DNA of 24,616 bases from a virus: positions 1 to 24,616 of IMG/VR virus record IMGVR_UViG_3300033571_005804; one strand, written 5' to 3'. A model generated the notes under the pieces. That model saw only the letters and a list, made by a program, of their open reading frames with translations. It was not told the origin of the DNA and did no database searches. Within the stretch, counting starts at the first letter, position 1, and each line of letters begins with the position of its first letter. Of the stretch, positions 9,166-17,078 are shown piece after piece. Made by a program: the position numbers and the translations under genes.

Positions 9166-12100
9166 ATGACAGTTATTTACATAGATGATGCTGCAGTCCC
9201 TCTTATAGAAGGTGGTGGCGGCGGTTGTTTCTCTAGTGATACACAGATATTAACTGAGTCAGGAACTATTTCAATATCAGATATTGAAGTAGGTGATAGA
9301 GTATGGGCTTTTAATGAGATTGGTCAATTAATTATCTCTGAAGTAACTGAGACTTTTTACCATACAAACGACTTAATTTATAGAGTAACTCATGAAGAAG
9401 GTTATTTAGATATTACACCTAATCATTGGGTTTTAAAAGATGATGGAACTTATCAAGAATTAAGAGATTTTAAAATTGGTGATAAGCTTATTACTGAAAA
9501 TAATTCTTTTTCGAGAATTATTTCAATAGACTTTCTAAAAGAAGATGAAGTTTATAACTTCAAAGTCTCACATTTACACTCTTATATTGCTAATGGTATT
9601 AAAGTCCATAATGGAGGCGGAGGAGGTAAAGGAGGAGGAGGAGGGAAAGAAGATCCTAATTCTTTATTCTCTACTGATGTCTTATTTATAACTTTAGGGT
9701 TAGGAGAAGGTCCTGTATATAGAATTAACCCTAACGGCCCTCAAGATATTGAGTTTAATGAAGGAAACATAGATGACCTATTAACTGATGGATCAGTGAA
9801 TAGTGAAAAGTTTTTTACTATAAATAACACAGGAACTATCTCTCAACAAAGACTACCTCTTTTTGGAGATTATACTTTTGTACCTCAAAGATTACAAGGA
9901 TCTGTAGATCTTAAAAAAGGCAATCTTGATAGTGTTCCTAGAGCCGCTGTTGATAAGCAGAGTACTTCTCCTACAGCTCTAAGTGCTATTAAGCTTTATT
10001 TTATTCTACAAGGGTTACAGAAACAGACAGATAAAGGTGATATTGTTGGAGACTCGTTATCTGTTAAAGCTACGTTATACGATAGATCTGGGGTTAATAT
10101 AATTACAACCCAAGAAAGAGTGATAAAAGGAAAAACAAATACAGCTTACTCTTTTGATTTATTTATGTCTATACCGCCCGATAAACAATCAGACGATGGA
10201 TATAAGTTTACTGTTGAAAAAACTAGCGATGATGCCGACACCGCTAAAAGACAAAACAGTGTAACTTTTCAAGGATGGACTGAAATAATAGAGGAGCCTA
10301 TTGCTTATACTAGAACAGCTACTATAGGATACGCCCTAAAAGCTTTTGCTGAGCACAAAGGCGGTTTACCTGCTATGACCAATATGGTCAAAGGATTGAT
10401 AGTAAAAGTACCTTCAAACTATAATCAGCCTATATTAGAAAACGGTGATATTGATTGGAGACAAATTGAAGTATCAGAATCTGATAGAACTACATACGGT
10501 TATCGCCAACAAAGAACTGGTAGCACTATATTATACAATGCAAACCCTGTAATTTATCAAGGATTATGGGATGGTCAATTTGTATATTCTTGGACACAGA
10601 ACCCAGCATGGATTATCTATGATATGTTAACTAATAAAACATATGGTTTAGGTATACCCGAAGATAATATTGACAAATACTCTTTTTATGATGTAGCTAT
10701 ATATAATGATGCTTGTGATGTTACAAATGGTAGATTTTACGGAGTTGACGCTCAAGCTGATGGAACTTATAGATATAAGCCTAGAACCACTAAAACATCG
10801 GTTGCAGACGTGTTAGTAGGTCTAGACCCAGATGTAGATATTAAAGAGCGTAGATTTATTTTAGATACTGTAGTATCTGATCAAAAACAGGTTATGGATA
10901 TTATTCATATTATGACCTTAACTTTCAGGGGAATGTTGTTTTATACAGGAGGCAAAATAAGCTTATACCAAGATAAGCCTGACAATATGCCTGTTGCTTT
11001 ATTTAATGAGACTAATATACTTGCTGGTACATTTAATATATCCGGCATAGGAGAGGAAGCTTTATTAACTGGAGTAGATGTAACATATAATGATATGACT
11101 AATCATTATAGAAGAGAAGTTTTACGTGTAGATGATCAAAAAGCCTTAACTGAAAGAAATTATATAGAAAATGTAGCAAAGATAGACTTAGTAGGCGTGT
11201 CAAGGAAAAGTCAGGCTCTACGTTTAGCTCAATATATGATCGCGGATACAAAGTATTCTAGAAGAAAAGTTGGATTTAAAACGGGTATTGAAGCCTCTGA
11301 AATATCTCCAGGCTCTGTTATATCTATATCTCAAAGAGCCACTTCTGTAGCTTGGGGCTATGGAGGAATTGTATCTAATACTTCAGCAGCTTCTGGGGCC
11401 ATGATTTACCTAGAGCATATTGGTAATCCTCCTATTATTGCTTCAGTTTTCACTGCTAATACAAAGCCTCTTGCTTTAAGAATAGCAAGTGGAAAGTCAG
11501 GTTTAATAGACACCTATATAATTAGTAATACTACATATTCTTTAAGTAATACTTCTAATGTGAATAGTGGTGCTGAAGTAATCGGTGTTCAAGCTATTAA
11601 AAAATATGATCATCCAACTAAATCATTTCAATCGTTTACTGGTACTTGGGGAGATAATCATGTTCCCAGTAGACAAGATGTTTGGAGTTTAGGAGAAATT
11701 CTAGATCCAACAAATATCTATTCCTCTCTAACTGATAAACTATTTAGAGTTATTAATATAAAAAGAGATAGAGACGAGACTGTATTTATAGAAGCTAAAG
11801 AGTATGTAAATAATGTATATATTGATTCTGATACCATCATTAATTATAACCCTTTAAAGTTTGCTGACTTTTTCAGCCCTCTTAGAGCTCCTCCAGCTCC
11901 TGATTTTACTTTAAGTCCAATTGCCAAAAGAGATTTTGATGGTTCACTTTATACAGATATAGTAATCAGTGCATATACTGATTTAACTGGTTATTCTAAT
12001 GAGATTAAAACTGAGTTTTATCATGCTAAACCCTTATCATCTTATCTCTTGTTATCTAACACCAATCACTCTGCAAGTAGAGATATTCTCTTATGTAAGG

Positions 12101-15100
12101 TAGACGATATTTCTTCTATATCTAACGGAGTTTCTGCAATTATTCAAGGTAAGAATGGTTTTACAACAGAGTTAGGCGTATCAAGACTATTAGTTACAGG
12201 ATTCTCTATAACTGACGTTGATCCTGTGTATAAACCAAACGGAAACATAACTTTTACGGTTCAAGGTTTAAAAGGTCTTATTGATCAGAATTTTGAAAAT
12301 AATACTCACGTTTTAGACGTACTTAATACTTATAACTTTAATGAATTAAAGGGTGTGAATAAACTTACCCTTCCTATAAATCAAAAGACTCTCTCTGGAA
12401 CAGGAGATGCTTTAGGTTATTTAGGATTTGTTGGATCTGATACTACACTAACTAACTATAGCGCTAATGTTGTAGGTTTTAATGCTAATACAGCTACAAT
12501 TAAAATTGATAATGATACCTCTGGCGCTTTTTCTTTGGAAGGTATAATCCCAGATCCTCCTTTCTATATATCTATCCCACAAGTACTAGATCATAGATAT
12601 TTCTCTAATAATACTCTATATATTACTGGAAACTATGTTGAAGTTACTAGAACTAATGTTGCTACTACGAGCAACATTCAAGGAAATAGATTTAAACAGC
12701 CTTTAAGCATGTCAATAAGACATTCTGATTTTGTTAGTGTTTATATTAATGGGGTTGACGATACTAACTATGTATTAGAAAGAGGGTTAGATGGCTTAGC
12801 TAATTCTCAAGTATCTATTACTTTAACAACCTTACCTACTAGTACTTCTAATTTAGATATTAGAGTTACCGCTAATACATATACTGTTCCTTTAATAGAA
12901 GCAGGAGATAATATTAGTTGGAATTCTGGTAATACTTATGGAATTACAGCTACAACTTATGATATCGCATCTCCAACTTATAATGCTTATATGACAGCCA
13001 ATAATATTTATAGAGTAACTCTGTCTGAGCCTATAAGATCAAATATAGCTGTTTCATATGCTACTAATATTACACCTAATCCAATAGGAGTTATAGGAAA
13101 CGTAAACTCTACTAATAAAACATTTACTTTTAATTATCCATCAGATGTATACCCAGGTTTATTAAATATAGGTAATAATGCTGTATATTTAATTAATGCG
13201 CCGGCTTCTGTATATGAGCCAATGAGTTTCGGTGACTCAACTTCTAGAATTATAAGAAGAGCGGAGGTAGGAGTACATTCAGTAAAAGCTAGAACCGTTA
13301 ATAAATATGGAAGAAGAAGCGCTTTCGTAACAAAAAACACAACTGTTTATAATATACCAATTAGAGCTGTTAATAATTTAAACGTAGAAGAAGAGTTATA
13401 TAAAGATTCTACTCTTGGTATTGCTGTGAGAGTGATTATAGTTTTTGATCATATAACAGGTCAAGATGTCACTGATTATGAAATATCTTATAAGATAACA
13501 TCTCTAAATACTTCTTTAAATAGTTCATTTATTACTGTAAAAGCTTCTGCTAATGGTGTAGATTCAGACGGTAAAATAAGATTTAGAATAGATAATATAG
13601 AAAAAGGCATAAATGGTACTAAAAACTCTATCACAGTTAGAGTAACTCCTTTAAATAGGTCTATTAGGGGATCAACTACTACAAAAACTATTGATTTAAT
13701 AGGTAAGTCAGCTAAGCCTAATAATGTAGTTAATTTTGCAGCAGGACAAACAGGAGATAGCTTAGTATTTATTTGGCAGTACATAATCAATCCAGCAACA
13801 GGTGATAATATAGATATTGACTTGCTAGAAGTTAATATTAGAAGACTTGAAGGAGTTCTTTCCGATATTTCTGACTCAAACTTATTAGATTTATGGCCTA
13901 GATCTGATGAAGTAGCCAGAGTAGACGCTAGAACTAACAGAGTAGTTATTGATATTGATCAGTACGGTACCTATACTTATTTAGTAAGAACTAAAGATAC
14001 TTCTGGTAATTTTAGTGAAACTATTGTGGTCTCTGAGTTTACTTCGGCACCTCAAAGCTTTACTAATGTGTTCAAAGCATGGTCAGAAGACGATCCTAGT
14101 GGAGCATATGTACCAGGAGTCATTAATGAGAACTATGGTTCTAATGCTTACCTATCTTACTATAATTCTAATAACTATGGGTTTCCAAGTAATTCTTTTA
14201 ATGCAAGTAGAACAGATAATGCTAATGGAACTTCAGTAGGCTGGAGTGTAATCGGGAGTTCTCCTTCTGATCTAAGAGCTTTGGCAAACGCTATTTATCA
14301 AACAGAGATAAGAGATATAGGTAACGTAATATCAGCATCTTTATCTGTAGATATTGTAGGAGATCAAGCTCTAAAATCTACTTGGTTAGATTATAGCGAC
14401 CAGATAGGAGGAAATCAAGTAACTGAGTCAGCCCCTTCTGGAAGCTTAAGAGATGTTGACTTTTCTGGGTCGTTAGGTATCGGTAATATTTTAGGTTTTG
14501 CTAATGCTTCAGCAGCTACTGTTACTTATGACTCAGAGAATAAAACACTAACTAGCGGAATTCAAGCAACTCACCCTGCAAACGTATATGCTATTATAGC
14601 TAGAGGAAACTTTAATGGAGATGTTGCTAACGCAAATGTTATGAGTTTAATAGCAGGTGTAAGTAACGCAAACACTTTAGTTTTAGGAGAGTCTTGGTAT
14701 GCTAATGGAAAATCTATAGGAAGTAATGGATTTTCTAATTTAACAGTTGCAGGCACCTCCTATAAACTGGTAAACTTAAGGCAGTGGTTAGATTTAAGTG
14801 GTAGTTCTACTTTCTACGGAACTACAGGACTAGTTACTACTAATACTGAATTTAGATTTACAGATTCTAATCCTTATTATGCTAATGGTAGAGTAAACAA
14901 CTCAGTGTTTACTTCTATATCTAATTCTGACGGGTTTACTAACTTCGTTAGTGGAGCAAGAACTTTTAGATATTTTCAGTTTAGATATATAGTTAATAAT
15001 TATGACCCACAACAAGCTGAATTTATACTAGATAAGTTCAGATATAAAGTAAGCTTAAATGAAAAAACATTTACGTCAATAGTAACTATGAATACTGCAT

Positions 15101-15327
15101 CCGTTACTACTTATGTAGATTATGCTAGAATGGCCTTTGTACAGACACCAAAAATAACTGGAGCTTTAGTGTCTTCGAGTTCAAATCAATTAGCAAGGCC
15201 GCAAGTTGTGATTGTAGATAGAGGATTATCAGGAGCAAACATTTCTGTATATTTTTCTAACGGAGTCTCATCTCATAATGTTGGTTCTAGTGTTACAACA
15301 GTAGACTTTTCAGTAACAGGAGTTTAA
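9166..15327 (+). CDS. Lambda J-like central tail tip/host specificity protein with embedded Hint domain
   Basis: 2053 residues, much longer than lambda gpJ (1132). Residues 1-20 end in five glycines; residues 21-149 are a Hint (intein-like) domain, described separately; residues 150-161 are a second Gly/Lys-rich run. The gpJ body then begins (STDVLFITLGLGEGPVYRI). About residues 540-720 are the conserved J core (ERRFILDTVVSD, RGMLFYTGGKISLYQDKP). About 1190-1240 is a beta module shared with the M-like and L-like proteins. Two fibronectin-III-like segments lie at about 1396-1510 and 1512-1625. The last 400 residues are Ser/Asn/Thr-rich and are the likely receptor-contact region. In lambda, gpJ forms the trimeric tip and binds the receptor. 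The start ATG has only a weak GGGG ribosome site 11 nt upstream. The J identity is strong; the order of C-terminal domains is approximate. Confidence 0.9.
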   Translation: MTVIYIDDAAVPLIEGGGGGCFSSDTQILTESGTISISDIEVGDRVWAFNEIGQLIISEVTETFYHTNDLIYRVTHEEGYLDITPNHWVLKDDGTYQELRDFKIGDKLITENNSFSRIISIDFLKEDEVYNFKVSHLHSYIANGIKVHNGGGGGKGGGGGKEDPNSLFSTDVLFITLGLGEGPVYRINPNGPQDIEFNEGNIDDLLTDGSVNSEKFFTINNTGTISQQRLPLFGDYTFVPQRLQGSVDLKKGNLDSVPRAAVDKQSTSPTALSAIKLYFILQGLQKQTDKGDIVGDSLSVKATLYDRSGVNIITTQERVIKGKTNTAYSFDLFMSIPPDKQSDDGYKFTVEKTSDDADTAKRQNSVTFQGWTEIIEEPIAYTRTATIGYALKAFAEHKGGLPAMTNMVKGLIVKVPSNYNQPILENGDIDWRQIEVSESDRTTYGYRQQRTGSTILYNANPVIYQGLWDGQFVYSWTQNPAWIIYDMLTNKTYGLGIPEDNIDKYSFYDVAIYNDACDVTNGRFYGVDAQADGTYRYKPRTTKTSVADVLVGLDPDVDIKERRFILDTVVSDQKQVMDIIHIMTLTFRGMLFYTGGKISLYQDKPDNMPVALFNETNILAGTFNISGIGEEALLTGVDVTYNDMTNHYRREVLRVDDQKALTERNYIENVAKIDLVGVSRKSQALRLAQYMIADTKYSRRKVGFKTGIEASEISPGSVISISQRATSVAWGYGGIVSNTSAASGAMIYLEHIGNPPIIASVFTANTKPLALRIASGKSGLIDTYIISNTTYSLSNTSNVNSGAEVIGVQAIKKYDHPTKSFQSFTGTWGDNHVPSRQDVWSLGEILDPTNIYSSLTDKLFRVINIKRDRDETVFIEAKEYVNNVYIDSDTIINYNPLKFADFFSPLRAPPAPDFTLSPIAKRDFDGSLYTDIVISAYTDLTGYSNEIKTEFYHAKPLSSYLLLSNTNHSASRDILLCKVDDISSISNGVSAIIQGKNGFTTELGVSRLLVTGFSITDVDPVYKPNGNITFTVQGLKGLIDQNFENNTHVLDVLNTYNFNELKGVNKLTLPINQKTLSGTGDALGYLGFVGSDTTLTNYSANVVGFNANTATIKIDNDTSGAFSLEGIIPDPPFYISIPQVLDHRYFSNNTLYITGNYVEVTRTNVATTSNIQGNRFKQPLSMSIRHSDFVSVYINGVDDTNYVLERGLDGLANSQVSITLTTLPTSTSNLDIRVTANTYTVPLIEAGDNISWNSGNTYGITATTYDIASPTYNAYMTANNIYRVTLSEPIRSNIAVSYATNITPNPIGVIGNVNSTNKTFTFNYPSDVYPGLLNIGNNAVYLINAPASVYEPMSFGDSTSRIIRRAEVGVHSVKARTVNKYGRRSAFVTKNTTVYNIPIRAVNNLNVEEELYKDSTLGIAVRVIIVFDHITGQDVTDYEISYKITSLNTSLNSSFITVKASANGVDSDGKIRFRIDNIEKGINGTKNSITVRVTPLNRSIRGSTTTKTIDLIGKSAKPNNVVNFAAGQTGDSLVFIWQYIINPATGDNIDIDLLEVNIRRLEGVLSDISDSNLLDLWPRSDEVARVDARTNRVVIDIDQYGTYTYLVRTKDTSGNFSETIVVSEFTSAPQSFTNVFKAWSEDDPSGAYVPGVINENYGSNAYLSYYNSNNYGFPSNSFNASRTDNANGTSVGWSVIGSSPSDLRALANAIYQTEIRDIGNVISASLSVDIVGDQALKSTWLDYSDQIGGNQVTESAPSGSLRDVDFSGSLGIGNILGFANASAATVTYDSENKTLTSGIQATHPANVYAIIARGNFNGDVANANVMSLIAGVSNANTLVLGESWYANGKSIGSNGFSNLTVAGTSYKLVNLRQWLDLSGSSTFYGTTGLVTTNTEFRFTDSNPYYANGRVNNSVFTSISNSDGFTNFVSGARTFRYFQFRYIVNNYDPQQAEFILDKFRYKVSLNEKTFTSIVTMNTASVTTYVDYARMAFVQTPKITGALVSSSSNQLARPQVVIVDRGLSGANISVYFSNGVSSHNVGSSVTTVDFSVTGV
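9226..9612 (+). other. Hint (bacterial intein-like) domain inside the J-like protein, no endonuclease
   Basis: About 129 residues, C21 to N149 of the J-like protein. It begins with a splice-type Cys (CFSSDTQILTESG), has the block B TxxH (T84-P-N-H87), and ends with the block F/G pattern SYIANGIKVHN (H148, N149). There is no homing endonuclease. The residue after N149 is Gly rather than Cys, Ser or Thr, so classical splicing by transesterification is not supported. That fits intein-like domains that cleave at one or both ends, or that process by another route. Both flanks are polyglycine, so cleavage after N149 would leave a J protein starting with Gly. Domain identity is confident; activity is not shown by sequence. 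Confidence 0.88.
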
Positions 15328-15334
15328 AAATAAA

Positions 15335-16585
15335 ATGCCAGTAGGAAATTCAAATACTTTTGTATTACCCTCACAAGGGTCTTCTATTGCAATTTCAAGA
15401 TCTCAATTTAATAGTAGTTTACGATCTTTATTGCAAAATTTTTATAGTACAGGTATTCCTGGTACAGATAACTTAGTAGATAGTGGAGCAGCTATAGCTT
15501 CTGCTGACTATGATGGAATGCTTTATAGAAGTGCTACTACTGGTATGTTCTATGTTTCTGACACTACTGTGACTGTTGCTTCTGGAAGAACTAATAGACC
15601 TGTTGGTGGGGCTTTTACAAGATTTGGTATTGCTTGGAGACAACAAGGAAGCTTAGCTGCTGCTGCAGCTAATATTTCTACCTTTGACGTAGGTGAGGCA
15701 TTTGTTGTAGTTCAAGACACTGCTGGCTCATCTAATAATAGAATGTATATGAGAGTAGCTACTACTGGAACATTTTCTGTTGATTTCGTAGACGTAGGTC
15801 AACCAGCTCCAGGTCAGGTTACTGCTGCTTCTTTAACTAACTATAGTATTTCTGGAGAAAATCTAGCTAATAGCTTATTCAGAGCTACTGGTCTAACAGT
15901 AACTCCTAGAGTTATAATAGATTCTTTTGCAAATACTCAAAATAGTTCAACTACTTCTGCCTTAGAACTTAAGGGTAGCTCTGTAGCTAACGTCTCTATA
16001 GGATTTACTACAAGTGCTAACTCTAGCATTATTAAGCAAATGTCTTCTAATGCTGGTCTTTATGTGCAGTCTACGAACGGAATTATGGCTCCTATTAGAG
16101 CTAACGTATTTTTACAGTCTACTATTACAGGTGGTACTGGTGAGACTACAGCTCCTTTACTTCCAGCAGGTATTGTAACAGCCTGGGCAGGTGCATCAGC
16201 TCCTGCTGGTTGGCAACTATGTGATGGAACTGCACTAAGTAGAACTACCTATGCCGCTTTATTTGCGGTATGCAGTACTACTTTTGGTGTAGGAGATAAC
16301 TCTACCACATTTAATGTTCCAGATATAAGAGGAAGAGCTATTTACGGAACATCAACTGATATTACAAGAGGTGCTACCTCAACAGCTATTGGATCAGGTT
16401 TCTCAAGCACTTCTTCTTCAGGTGGTCCTACAACACACACAGTAACTACGATTAACTACCAGCAACCTGCTATACCTAAAGACGGAACTTTTAACTCTTT
16501 AGTAACTGGGGTAGGTGCTCACTCTGCTCATACGCATACTATTACACATCCTGGAATTAGTATGAATTATATTATCAAGCTTTAG
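15335..16585 (+). CDS. Tail fibre protein with C-terminal tail-collar domain
   Basis: 416 residues. The N-terminal 270 are Ser/Thr/Asn-rich beta structure without a recognised domain. About residues 276-335 are a phage tail-collar domain (LPAGIVTAWAG..., GWQLCDGTALSR, FNVPDIRGRAIYG). The end contains a His cluster, H396, H399, H401 and H405 (AHSAHTHTITH), of the HxH type that binds metal in trimeric fibre tips of other phages, then MNYIIKL, a common ending for collar proteins. It probably forms a trimeric fibre or tip attachment that binds the host surface. It starts 7 nt after the J-like stop with no strong ribosome site; translation may be coupled to J. Its TAG stop is part of the next gene's ribosome site (taggag). 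Confidence 0.85.
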   Translation: MPVGNSNTFVLPSQGSSIAISRSQFNSSLRSLLQNFYSTGIPGTDNLVDSGAAIASADYDGMLYRSATTGMFYVSDTTVTVASGRTNRPVGGAFTRFGIAWRQQGSLAAAAANISTFDVGEAFVVVQDTAGSSNNRMYMRVATTGTFSVDFVDVGQPAPGQVTAASLTNYSISGENLANSLFRATGLTVTPRVIIDSFANTQNSSTTSALELKGSSVANVSIGFTTSANSSIIKQMSSNAGLYVQSTNGIMAPIRANVFLQSTITGGTGETTAPLLPAGIVTAWAGASAPAGWQLCDGTALSRTTYAALFAVCSTTFGVGDNSTTFNVPDIRGRAIYGTSTDITRGATSTAIGSGFSSTSSSGGPTTHTVTTINYQQPAIPKDGTFNSLVTGVGAHSAHTHTITHPGISMNYIIKL

Positions 16586-16595
16586 GAGATACCAA

Positions 16596-17057
16596 ATGTA
16601 TACAATTAAATTTAATGCTATTGACATTGATGGAAAAATGGTTTATTGTTTCTTTAGAGATACTTCAGAAAATAAAAAAAATCCTGGAGTAGAGAAGCAA
16701 TTTTCTTATGATAGCTTTGTAGAAAAAGAAACAAGATTAAAAGATATGTTAGAAGGAGATATTTTCTCTATTTATTTAGAAGATAACTATACGGAGAAAA
16801 AATCTTTAGACGGTTCTTATGTTTCTTTAACAAAAGATGAGACAGATTATATTACAAGTTTAGTAAAAAGAGCTTGTGTAGATTTAGAATTTGATGTGTT
16901 ATTATCGTCCTCAATTGATGATCAAATTAATAGTTTCATTAAAGAGTTTTTTGACGAAAAATCAGTTGATCAAGTAAAAGCTGTAGAAGCTTCTCCAAAA
17001 GACTTTTTAGCTGAGTTCTTTAAGGATATAGAACAGTCTGAGAGTAAAAAAATATAA
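16596..17057 (+). CDS. Acidic protein of unknown function between fibre genes
   Basis: 153 residues, not recognised. It is rich in Asp, Glu, Lys and Phe, has no signal peptide or membrane segment, and ends in a helical acidic region (KEFFDEKSVDQVKAVEASPKDFLAEFFKD). The N-terminal part reads as beta strands (MYTIKFNAIDIDGKMVYCFF). A clear ribosome site (AGGAG, 16584-16588) sits seven nt before the ATG. The two flanking genes are both tail fibres. Proteins at such positions are often fibre chaperones or attachment adaptors, but nothing in this sequence identifies it as one. The coding call rests on the ribosome site, the tight packing (10-nt gap before, 21-nt gap after) and sustained codon structure. 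Confidence 0.8.
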   Translation: MYTIKFNAIDIDGKMVYCFFRDTSENKKNPGVEKQFSYDSFVEKETRLKDMLEGDIFSIYLEDNYTEKKSLDGSYVSLTKDETDYITSLVKRACVDLEFDVLLSSSIDDQINSFIKEFFDEKSVDQVKAVEASPKDFLAEFFKDIEQSESKKI

Positions 17058-17078
17058 ATTATAGGAAGTGCAGGTTAA

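Noticed and set aside
9226-9612. Full intein with homing endonuclease
   Set aside because: Only about 129 residues lie between the first Cys and the terminal Asn, with no LAGLIDADG or HNH region and no nucleophile after the Asn.
14015-14239. 74-codon frame inside the J-like gene on the same strand
   Set aside because: Out of frame with a clear J coding sequence, Met/Leu-rich shadow without a ribosome site.
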